Source: Nostoc desertorum CM1-VF14
GTDB taxonomy: Bacteria; Cyanobacteriota; Cyanobacteriia; Cyanobacteriales; Nostocaceae
Direction of reading: 5' to 3'
Assembly: GCA_019359245.1 (NCBI GenBank)
Contig: JAHHHR010000030.1
Location: 36,827 to 100,826, forward strand
DNA length: 64,000 bases
Below are positions 54,701 through 62,138 of the stretch, piece by piece; the stretch's first letter is position 1, and each line of letters starts with the position of its first letter. The notes under the pieces are model-generated. The model ran no database searches. It was given only the letters and a program-made list of their open reading frames with translations, and had not been told where the DNA came from. The translations under genes were made by a program, and so were the position numbers.

Positions 54701-56227
54701 ATGACAGAAGCGACTTTTCCAGTCTTAATTCAGCAAATGTTGCAGCCTGGATTTTATCCCCATGCGGTAACAGAACCTATTCAACTAATTCAAACCCACA
54801 TTTCTTATGTTTTGTTAACTGGGGATTACGCTTATAAGCTGAAAAAACCTGTTAATTTTGGCTTTTTGGACTTTTCCACCTTAGAAAAGCGGCAGCATTT
54901 TTGTCAGGAAGAATTACGGTTAAATCAACGGGGTGCTGGTGAATTGTATTTAGAAGTTTTGCCCATAACTTTGGTAGGGGAGCAATACCAGTTAGGGGGA
55001 ATTGAGGCTGTGGAATACTTGCTGAAAATGCGCCAGTTTCCTCAAGAGTCGCTATTAAGTACACTTTTTGAACAAGGTAACTTAAATGAGACACACCTAG
55101 ATGAGTTGGGACGGGTGGTGGCTCAATACCATGCCGAAGCACAGACGAATGATTATATCCGTAGTTTTGGTGAAGTGCCAAAAGTCCGGGCTGCCTTTGA
55201 CGAGAATTATCAGCAAACTGAGAAGTATATTGGTGGTCCCCAAACTCAGGCGCAATTTACAGAAACAAAGCAATATACAGATAACTTTTTTGCCGAACGT
55301 CCAGAATTATTTGCTAACAGAATTCAAAATAACTATATTCGTGAATGTCACGGGGATTTACACCTCAGAAATATTGCCCTGTGGCACGACAAAATCTTGC
55401 TATTCGATTGCATTGAGTTTAATGAGCCGTTTCGCTTTGTCGATGTGATGTACGATGTGGCGTTCACGGTGATGGATTTGGAAGCGCGGCAGCGTCAAGA
55501 TTTGGGTAATGCTTTTTTGAATGCCTACATAGAGCAAACTGGAGACTGGGAAGGCTTACAGGTGTTGCCCTTGTATTTAAGTCGTCAGGCTTATGTTCGG
55601 GCAAAGGTAACTTCATTTTTGCTAGATGATCCGAATGTACCCGCGACGGTAAAGGAAGAAGCGACAAAAACCGCCGCTGATTATTACAAACAAGCTTGGA
55701 ACTACACTAAACCAAAGCTGGGACAACTAATTTTGATGTCGGGATTATCGGGTTCTGGTAAAAGTACTACAGCCAGGTATTTAGCCCGTCAGATGGGAGC
55801 GATTCATCTTCGTTCTGATGCGGTGCGGAAACATTTAGGGGGAATTCCTCTGTCGGAAAAAGGTGGCGATGATTTGTATACACCTGAGATGACCGAAAAA
55901 ACCTACACACGGCTGTTGGAATTGGGAATTGTCCTAGCTAAACAAGGTTTTTCGGTGATTTTGGATGCCAAGTATGATCGGCAGCAGTTGCGGCAAGAAG
56001 CGATCGCTCAAGCTACGAAGTATCAACTTCCTCTTCAGATTATCCAATGCACAGCACCACTAGAGGTTCTAAAAGAGCGCTTGAACAACCGCACTGGTGA
56101 TATCGCTGATGCGACGGCCGATTTATTAGACTCACAACTCAAACAAGCTGAACCTTTCACTGAAGAAGAACAATCCTATGTAAAGATTTTGGATACAACT
56201 CAACCACAGCAGGCACAATTAAAATAA
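54701..56227 (+). CDS. APH-like phosphotransferase fused to AAA-type kinase
   Basis: A 508-aa bifunctional protein. The first part (to about 320) is an aminoglycoside-phosphotransferase-like domain with the catalytic block RECHGDLHLRNIAL and LFDCIEFNEPFR. The second is a P-loop kinase of the AAA_33 type (MSGLSGSGKSTTARYLARQ, about residues 345-365; HLRSDAVRK). This fusion is widespread in bacteria and its substrate is not established; resistance should not be assumed. A purine-rich ribosome-binding site (gaggacagag) precedes the ATG at 54701. Confidence 0.88.
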   Translation: MTEATFPVLIQQMLQPGFYPHAVTEPIQLIQTHISYVLLTGDYAYKLKKPVNFGFLDFSTLEKRQHFCQEELRLNQRGAGELYLEVLPITLVGEQYQLGGIEAVEYLLKMRQFPQESLLSTLFEQGNLNETHLDELGRVVAQYHAEAQTNDYIRSFGEVPKVRAAFDENYQQTEKYIGGPQTQAQFTETKQYTDNFFAERPELFANRIQNNYIRECHGDLHLRNIALWHDKILLFDCIEFNEPFRFVDVMYDVAFTVMDLEARQRQDLGNAFLNAYIEQTGDWEGLQVLPLYLSRQAYVRAKVTSFLLDDPNVPATVKEEATKTAADYYKQAWNYTKPKLGQLILMSGLSGSGKSTTARYLARQMGAIHLRSDAVRKHLGGIPLSEKGGDDLYTPEMTEKTYTRLLELGIVLAKQGFSVILDAKYDRQQLRQEAIAQATKYQLPLQIIQCTAPLEVLKERLNNRTGDIADATADLLDSQLKQAEPFTEEEQSYVKILDTTQPQQAQLK

Positions 56228-56272
56228 TTCGTATTCGTAATTCGTAATTGAACCGAAAATTCCTAATTACGT

Positions 56273-56345
56273 TAGCGTAGCGTAAAGCCTTCTCTACGAT
56301 ACGCTACCGCGTAGCTTGCTTCTCCGTAGGAGTACGCTTAGAGCG
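56273..56345. repeat. Dispersed element with cgcgtagcttgcttc core
   Basis: Shares ttctctacg, cgcgtagcttgcttc, gtagg and gtacgct in order with 45021-45076. Second copy of this repeat family in the window. Confidence 0.55.
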
Positions 56346-56392
56346 AGTTATCGAGCGTCATTAGTAATTAGTTAATAGCCTTTTTTTACTTT

Positions 56393-56899
56393 ATGGCAGA
56401 TAAAAAGAACGACTTTTTTAATATTTCTCCGAGCTTCTTTTCTCAACTTTTATTTGGGGCATTTTTAATATTTATATTAATAATGACCGGCTCCGCACCG
56501 GCCCTGAGCATCTTTTTGGGTATCATGGGCGGTTTCATTTTAGGCTGGATCACAAATGTAACCGATAATAGTGCCCAGCCTCCAACTGTAGCCTCCTCTG
56601 ATGGTGTTGATACAGGACTGAAATACTGGTTATTTTTCATGCTTGGCTTTGTATATTTAGGGTATCCAGCACCCATGAGTATTCTGCTAGGCGCAATAGG
56701 CGCTTTAGCTGGAGGCTGGATTACTGCTTGGTGGGGCAGTAAGGAAGAAACTAGAACTCAGTTGCAAGTTGAAGAGTCAGAAGAGAGCGAAATTGAACCA
56801 ACGAACGACAGGATCAACAAACGGCAAACAAGAAGAACCGCCCGTCGCTATCGTCGCGGTACTGGAAGTAGTATCAATTTTAGGTTTTGGGAAAAGTAG
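56393..56899 (+). CDS. Hypothetical membrane protein, 168 aa
   Basis: Four hydrophobic segments arranged as two similar halves: QLLFGAFLIFILIMTGSAPA with LGIMGGFILGWI, and YWLFFMLGFVYLGYPAPM with LGAIGALAGGWI. Each half carries a P-A/APM...L.G.IG..GG motif, suggesting an internal duplication. The C-terminal 50 residues are basic (NKRQTRRTARRYRRGTG) and cytoplasmic. No family recognised. It overlaps nothing real; a spacer of about 115 bases precedes the DUF218 gene. Confidence 0.65.
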   Translation: MADKKNDFFNISPSFFSQLLFGAFLIFILIMTGSAPALSIFLGIMGGFILGWITNVTDNSAQPPTVASSDGVDTGLKYWLFFMLGFVYLGYPAPMSILLGAIGALAGGWITAWWGSKEETRTQLQVEESEESEIEPTNDRINKRQTRRTARRYRRGTGSSINFRFWEK

Positions 56900-57014
56900 T
56901 AATTTGGGAATAGGGCACAAGAAGCAGGGGGCAGGGGGGAAAACTACTCTTCTCCCTTGCTCCCTGCTCCCTGCTCCTTGCTTCTTCCCCATTCCCCATT
57001 TCCCATTTCCCACT

Positions 57015-57806
57015 ATGTTTTTATATCTCTCCAAATTACTGCCACTATTTTTTTATCCACTAGGATTAGCCTGCGTGAGCTTGGTAGTAGCATTAGTCAC
57101 CTTGTGGAAACGACCGCGCACTGCGGCGATCGCAATTGCTTTTGCCCTAATTTTATTGCTATTTTGTAGTAATGCTTGGATTGCTAAATCATTAGTGCGA
57201 TCGCTAGAATGGCAAAATCTTCCACTTGCACAAATACCAGAAGCAGAAGCGATTGTAGTTTTAGGTGGCGCAACCAAATCAGCCTTTCCCCCCAGACCTA
57301 CTGTTGATTTGAGCGAATCAGGCGATCGCGTGATTTATGCCGCACAACTATATCGCCAGAAAAGAGCGCCTATAATCATTCTCAGTGGGGGCCGGATTGA
57401 TTGGCGTGGTAAAGGTTCATCAGAGTCGGCAGATATGGCAACAATACTTACATCTATTGGTATTCCATCTGAGGCAATTATCCAAGAACCTGACTCTCTG
57501 AATACTTATCAAAATGCTGTAAATGTCCGTAAAATTTTGGCATCTCGTGGCATTAAGCAGGTATTATTAGTTACTTCTGCAATGCATATGCCGCGATCGC
57601 TTCAGATTTTCCAACGTCAAGGAATCAATGCCATTCCTGCACCCACCGACTTTTTGGTTAGTGAGGGTGAACTACAAGAACTTGGTGGCACTCCCAAAGC
57701 CGCTATACTGAATTTATTACCTGATACCGACAACTTGCACCAATTTACCAGCGCTTTAAAAGAGTACATTGGTTCTTTAGTTTATCGTTTACGCGGTTGG
57801 CTTTAA
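57015..57806 (+). CDS. YdcF/SanA-like DUF218 protein
   Basis: A 263-aa membrane-anchored protein. Two hydrophobic helices (LPLFFYPLGLACVSLVVAL and TAAIAIAFALILLLF) precede the DUF218 domain: EAIVVLGGATKSA, RVIYAAQLYRQKRAPIIILS, ESADMATILTSIG and the basic loop SAMHMPRSLQIFQRQGINA. Related proteins (SanA, ElyC, YdcF) act in envelope maintenance, with no settled reaction. The frame extends to 56769, but the extra part overlaps the previous gene and a G/C-rich repeat; the ATG at 57015 gives a proper membrane N-terminus. Confidence 0.85.
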   Translation: MFLYLSKLLPLFFYPLGLACVSLVVALVTLWKRPRTAAIAIAFALILLLFCSNAWIAKSLVRSLEWQNLPLAQIPEAEAIVVLGGATKSAFPPRPTVDLSESGDRVIYAAQLYRQKRAPIIILSGGRIDWRGKGSSESADMATILTSIGIPSEAIIQEPDSLNTYQNAVNVRKILASRGIKQVLLVTSAMHMPRSLQIFQRQGINAIPAPTDFLVSEGELQELGGTPKAAILNLLPDTDNLHQFTSALKEYIGSLVYRLRGWL

Positions 57807-57896
57807 TTAAAGTTATGAGTTAGGAGTTATGAGTTGTTAATTATGAGTTGTTAATTATGAAATGTAGTATTTGCCTAAGCTTCTAACTCCAAACTT

Positions 57897-57951
57897 CTAA
57901 CTCCTAACTCCTAACTCCTAACTCCTAACTCCTAACTCCTAACTCCTAACT
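57897..57951. repeat. Heptamer array, about eight ctaactc copies
   Basis: A perfect run of the 7-base unit ctaactc, about 7.9 copies, with complementary gagttag/gagttat stretches upstream (57815-57860), so a long hairpin can form between the DUF218 gene and the next one. Confidence 0.9.
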
Positions 57952-57963
57952 TTATTTATTAAG

Positions 57964-58185
57964 ATGTCTAAAAACTTACCTTATATTATCCCATCCCCTC
58001 CACCCCAAGTTGAAGAAGCATTTGCCGCTTACCAAACAACCCATCAGTTTTACCACGAAGTTCGTTCACGGTCAGAGTTTCAGCGTTATTGTGAATGGTA
58101 TTATACTACAGCAGAACAGAACCGCCAAGAGCTTAAAAGAATGCGCGGCGAACTGAATATTTTTCAGTGGTTTCGCCGCCGATAA
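57964..58185 (+). CDS. Hypothetical small protein, 73 aa
   Basis: A short soluble protein. The first residues are proline-rich (YIIPSPPPQVEEAFAAYQTT), followed by a Glu/Arg-rich helix (HEVRSRSEFQRYCEWYYTT) and a basic Trp/Phe end (NIFQWFRRR). I do not recognise a named family. It begins 13 bases after the heptamer array and converges with ftrV (a five-base gap). Confidence 0.65.
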   Translation: MSKNLPYIIPSPPPQVEEAFAAYQTTHQFYHEVRSRSEFQRYCEWYYTTAEQNRQELKRMRGELNIFQWFRRR

Positions 58186-58190
58186 GTGAT

Positions 58191-58412
58191 TTAGATGACC
58201 TCTAACTCATTTTCACGTAAGTGTGCTTTAAACTTTTTACTAAACTGGACTACAATCGGCAAATTAGCGCTTACGGGTCTGTCTCGCCATTGGGTGGCAA
58301 TACCTACTACATCGCCTTCAGTACCTTTGATGTCAAAAGGCTGATTCCGATGTTCAGGATGATGATACACTACTACCGAATCTTTAACGCGGACGCGATC
58401 GCCAACTTTCAT
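58191..58412 (-). CDS. ftrV: Ferredoxin-thioredoxin reductase, variable chain
   Basis: A 73-aa beta-barrel subunit that caps the catalytic chain of ferredoxin-thioredoxin reductase, which passes electrons from photosystem I to thioredoxins. The sequence has KVGDRVRVKDSVVVYHHPEH, FDIKGTEGDVV, and ANLPIVVQFSKKFKAHLREN, matching the variable-chain pattern. The frame opens at 58433, but the ATG at 58412 (MKVGDRVRV) gives the usual N-terminus. The catalytic chain gene is not nearby. It is a marker of oxygenic phototrophs. Confidence 0.93.
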   Translation of the reverse strand: MKVGDRVRVKDSVVVYHHPEHRNQPFDIKGTEGDVVGIATQWRDRPVSANLPIVVQFSKKFKAHLRENELEVI

Positions 58413-58433
58413 AACAACATTTACACCTAGCAT

Positions 58434-58838
58434 TTGCTTTTCCCCAAGTATCTGCTACAAAATATATGATTAAATCGCTTAAAATTTGATTTAATCAGCT
58501 ATTTCTTGACGCTTCACAGGGGTGCGACGGCGCATTTAACCCTCTGCGTCCAGGCACGTTTTAGCAATCCGTGCATACTTTTTTTAGTTTTTTGCCGCGT
58601 TAATACCTATCGTCCTTACCCTCTGTATTTATCCCAAAAGCAGGGAAATGAAAGGAAATCAGGCGACATCAGATGTGCTTAGTACTGTGACAAGATATCT
58701 AACCCTTTTATCTTCACTCTAGGATGTTCCCCAGGTCAACTCTCTTACCAATTTTCGTGCATGGCAGACGCGCTATTATTGCGATGTCTATGACGGGCTA
58801 AGGTCTCTATTAGACTCAACACAGAAGCACTATGGAGT
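58434..58838. other. Intergenic with one dispersed element
   Basis: About 400 bases. At 58781-58800 lies the inverse of the gcgtaggcgtagcc element (gcgatgtctatgacgggcta). Otherwise nothing; the region ends just before the STAND operon's 3' end. Confidence 0.4.
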
Positions 58839-59918
58839 CTAACCAAAATTTACTTGCTTGCTTAAGAAATCTCGAAAGCTTGAATGGTAAACACTGTAGC
58901 TAATTTCTCTATCTGTTTGCTGGAGTGTTAAAAACTCACGCCAATTTTCGAGAATTTCTTCAACATCATATTCATCAGCATCAATTGTACTAGCGATCGC
59001 TGCGGCGGTCACTGAGTCAAGCCAAAGTGCAGTCTGCGCCAATGCTTCTGATGGAACTTGCACTAACACACGCAGTATAGATAATTTCAATTCCCTCTCT
59101 TGACTTGGCGCATTAGGAGGAATCATCTTGTGCAAATGCTGCTGATAATACGCCTCTAAAGCAGGGGGGAGTTGTCCCGTTACGATCGCTTCTCTCAGAT
59201 ATGCTGTGCGATCGCTCTCAGAGACAGCATATAATATCTTGCTGAGATACATGAAGTTGTTTTCACTTTTGGCGGTTAGCTTTGCTGTGAGTTCTTCGTC
59301 ATTGTTGACATATCGCCGAATGTATGCTTGGATATCTCCGTGGTTTTCTTGTGGGTATGTTGCTAAGTCAAGAATTTGAAAAGGTGTTTCTATCAACAAA
59401 CCTGATTGTTTTCGCAGGTATGGGCGGCGGGTAAGAAGGAAATAAACGCCACGCGGCAGATATCTGGGAAGATAAAAGAGATTTGAGCCTTTTGTTTGGT
59501 CGGTGTGGTTAACAGCATCTAAGGCATCGATAGCAATAATAAACTTTTGCTGGGGTTCTAGTATATCGCTGACTTGCTGAAGCAGGGAATGTAGAGACGT
59601 AAAATTTTCTGTCTCAATTTGTGTGGAGATAGTAGTAATAAATTCCTCAGCGCGATTTTTGCCTGGGAGTTGGGCGTTGTAATAGAGAACTTGGGGATTT
59701 TCTGTGACGTATTTGGCGAGGATGGCGCTTTTGCCGCTACCGGTTGCGCCAATTATGATAAAGTAACCGCGATCGTAACGCTGGAGAAAGTTGGATATTG
59801 CGGTAAAGACGAAGGTGCGACCAACAAAGTTTTGACTTTTTTTGAGAATGACTTGTTGAAATTCTGTTGGGTAAGAGGGAGAATTGATTGACGTTGGTAG
59901 TCGAGGTGAAGTATTCAT
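58839..59918 (-). CDS. STAND-type NTPase (second, effector-less)
   Basis: A 359-aa NTPase, third gene of a minus-strand operon. The P-loop GATGSGKS is at about residues 57-64 and the Walker B region IIAIDALDAV at 127-135, followed by an arginine motif VYFLLTRRPY. C-terminal helices (ENNFMYLSKILYAV, AYYQQHLHKM, DADEYDVEEILENWREFL) are of the NACHT winged-helix type. No effector domain precedes the P-loop. The frame extends to 60011, but the ATG at 59918 (MNTSPRLPTS) is five bases after the WD40 stop and fits coupling. It is similar to the NTPase at 62139-63767 and is probably a paralogue. Confidence 0.85.
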   Translation of the reverse strand: MNTSPRLPTSINSPSYPTEFQQVILKKSQNFVGRTFVFTAISNFLQRYDRGYFIIIGATGSGKSAILAKYVTENPQVLYYNAQLPGKNRAEEFITTISTQIETENFTSLHSLLQQVSDILEPQQKFIIAIDALDAVNHTDQTKGSNLFYLPRYLPRGVYFLLTRRPYLRKQSGLLIETPFQILDLATYPQENHGDIQAYIRRYVNNDEELTAKLTAKSENNFMYLSKILYAVSESDRTAYLREAIVTGQLPPALEAYYQQHLHKMIPPNAPSQERELKLSILRVLVQVPSEALAQTALWLDSVTAAAIASTIDADEYDVEEILENWREFLTLQQTDREISYSVYHSSFRDFLSKQVNFG

Positions 59919-59923
59919 ACTTT

Positions 59924-62137
59924 TTAAACATTCTCCAACTGTAAAAAATGCACTCTCCCTGACGACTCCCCTGCCACAACAGTCACCCCATCTACTGCAA
60001 CAGCGCAGCAAACAAATAGAGCCTCTCCTGTAAAAGTGGCAATTTCTTTGCCAGTTTGCAGATTCCAGAGTTTAAGTGTGTTGTCATATGAAGCAGAAAT
60101 CACCTGCTTGCCATCGGGGGTAAGGGCTATTGCTGTTACCGAGTCGCTATGACCCTGGAAAGTACGCTCATCTTCCCCAGTTTGCAGATTCCAGAGTTTG
60201 AGTGTTTTGTCACGTGAACCAGAAATCACTTGCTTGCCATTAGGGGTGAGAGCTACTGCTGTTACCGAGTCGCTATGACCCTGGAAAGTACGCTCATCTT
60301 CCCCAGTTTGCAAATTCCAGAGTTTGAGTGTCTTGTCACGTGAACCAGAAATTATCTGCTTTCCATCGGCGGTGAGGGCTACTGCTATTACCGAGTCGCT
60401 ATGACCCTGGAAAGTACGCTCATCCTCCCCAGTTTGCAGATTCCAAAGTTTGAGTGTCTTGTCATATGAAGTAGAAATCACCTGCTTACCATCAGGGGTG
60501 AGGGCTACTGCTGTTACCCAATGGTTATGACCGTGGAAAGTACGCTCATCTTCCCCAGTTTCCAGATTCCATAGTTTGAGTGTCTTGTCGGATGAAGCAG
60601 AAATCACCTGCTTACCATCGCCGGTGAGGGCTACTGCTATTACCCCGCCCCTATGGCCATGGAAAGTACGTTCATCCTTCTGAGTTTCCAAATTCCAGAG
60701 TTTGAGTGTCTTGTCCCATGAAGCAGAAATCACCTGTTTGGCATCGTCAGTGAGGGCTAGTGCTGCAACTCCGCCCCTATGACCGTGGAAAGTATGCTCA
60801 TCTTTCCCAGTTTGCAGATTCCAGAGTTTAAGTGTTTTGTCATATGAAGTAGAAATCACCTGCTTACCATCAGGGGTGAGGGCTACTGCTGTTACCCAGT
60901 GGCTATGACCGTGGAAAGTATGCTCATCTTCCCCAGTTTCCAGATTCCAGAGTTTGAGTGTGTTGTCATATGAACTAGAAATTACCTGCTTGCCATCGGC
61001 CGTGAGGGTTACTGCATTTACTGACTTGCTATGACCGTGGAAAGTACGCTCATGCTTCCCAGTTTCTAGATTCCAGAGTTTAAGTGTCTTGTCAGATGAA
61101 CCAGAAATCACTTGCTTGCCATTAGGGGTGAGAGCTACTGCTGTTACCCAGTGGCTATGACCGTGGAAAGTACGCTCATGTTTCCCAGTTTCCAGATTCC
61201 AGAGTTTAAGGGTCTTGTCCCATGAAGCAGAAATCACCTGCTTGCCATCGGCCGTGAGCGCTAGTGCTGTTACCCAGCTGCTATGACCTTGAAAAGTACG
61301 CTCATGTTTCCCAGTTTCCAGATTCCAGAGTTTAAGTGTCTTGTCCCATGAAGCAGAGATTACCTGCTTGCCATCGGCGGTGAGTGCTAGTGCTGTTACC
61401 CCGCCCATATGACCGTGGAAAGTACGCTCATCTTCCCCAGTTTCCAGATTCCAGAGTTTGAGCGTCTTGTCCCATGAAGCAGAAATCATATGCTTACCAT
61501 CAGCGGTGAGGGCTACTGCTGTTATCAAATAGCTATGACCGTGGAAAGTACCCTCATCTTCCCCAGTTTCCAGATTCCAGAGTTTGAGCGTCTTGTCCTC
61601 TGAAGCAGAAATCACTTGCTTGCCATTGGCTGTGAGGGCTACTGCATTTACCGAGCCGCTATGACCTGTGAAGGTGAGAAGTAAACTTCCGCCAGGGGAA
61701 GTTAAGTTAGATATTAACGGACGCAACCAAGGTGAAACTTGCTGCTGCTTTACTACTTCAAGTAGTGCTTGTATTTCCAGTAATGAAAAGTGCTGCATTC
61801 GCCCCCACAATTGCCCTGCCAGTTGCGTTTTATCTTTTTCTAAGATATGGGCTGATAGTCGCAATGCTCCTTGAATCAATTTCAGCGTTTTGACTTGCTC
61901 TGGATTATATTGTAGGTTGCTTAATAGTTCTGAGTCATGAATTAAATCATAATCTTTAATTAGTGACTGCACACCAAAATCAGAATGGTTTATTTTAGCA
62001 TCGAGAAAATCAAAATCAGTCAGCCTTTTGTAAAATGTTACCCACTTTCCTATCTTTGCTTTAACACGAGGGTCAATGAGGATGGTTCGTTGGTCACTTA
62101 ATGATAATTGGGCAAATTTTTCAGAAAAGCTACTCAT
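59924..62137 (-). CDS. WD40 repeat protein with 13 near-identical repeats plus one
   Basis: A 737-aa protein. The first 155 residues are a helical segment (FSEKFAQLSLSDQRT to SPWLRPLISNLTSPGG), which in other cyanobacteria joins a STAND NTPase to its WD40 part. Then come 13 repeats of exactly 42 aa, each ending TLKLWNLETG or close, and a degenerate 14th (36 aa), which suits two seven-bladed propellers. ATG at 62137 is one base past the stop of the upstream NTPase (taacatg), with GAGG at a suitable distance; a GTG at 62155 is less likely. Probable ligand-sensing partner of the two NTPases. Confidence 0.9.
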   Translation of the reverse strand: MSSFSEKFAQLSLSDQRTILIDPRVKAKIGKWVTFYKRLTDFDFLDAKINHSDFGVQSLIKDYDLIHDSELLSNLQYNPEQVKTLKLIQGALRLSAHILEKDKTQLAGQLWGRMQHFSLLEIQALLEVVKQQQVSPWLRPLISNLTSPGGSLLLTFTGHSGSVNAVALTANGKQVISASEDKTLKLWNLETGEDEGTFHGHSYLITAVALTADGKHMISASWDKTLKLWNLETGEDERTFHGHMGGVTALALTADGKQVISASWDKTLKLWNLETGKHERTFQGHSSWVTALALTADGKQVISASWDKTLKLWNLETGKHERTFHGHSHWVTAVALTPNGKQVISGSSDKTLKLWNLETGKHERTFHGHSKSVNAVTLTADGKQVISSSYDNTLKLWNLETGEDEHTFHGHSHWVTAVALTPDGKQVISTSYDKTLKLWNLQTGKDEHTFHGHRGGVAALALTDDAKQVISASWDKTLKLWNLETQKDERTFHGHRGGVIAVALTGDGKQVISASSDKTLKLWNLETGEDERTFHGHNHWVTAVALTPDGKQVISTSYDKTLKLWNLQTGEDERTFQGHSDSVIAVALTADGKQIISGSRDKTLKLWNLQTGEDERTFQGHSDSVTAVALTPNGKQVISGSRDKTLKLWNLQTGEDERTFQGHSDSVTAIALTPDGKQVISASYDNTLKLWNLQTGKEIATFTGEALFVCCAVAVDGVTVVAGESSGRVHFLQLENV
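60035..61672. repeat. 126-bp direct repeats, 13 copies, encoding WD40 blades
   Basis: The DNA repeats with a 126-base period through the WD40 gene, and many units are almost identical (for example the tttccaccg-type block before each GTG-rich segment). Such uniformity implies recent expansion or gene conversion. Confidence 0.85.
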
Positions 62138-62138
62138 G

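Noticed and set aside
54701..56227. Aminoglycoside resistance gene
   Set aside because: The APH-like domain is fused to an AAA-type kinase, a common bacterial housekeeping-like fusion; resistance cannot be inferred.
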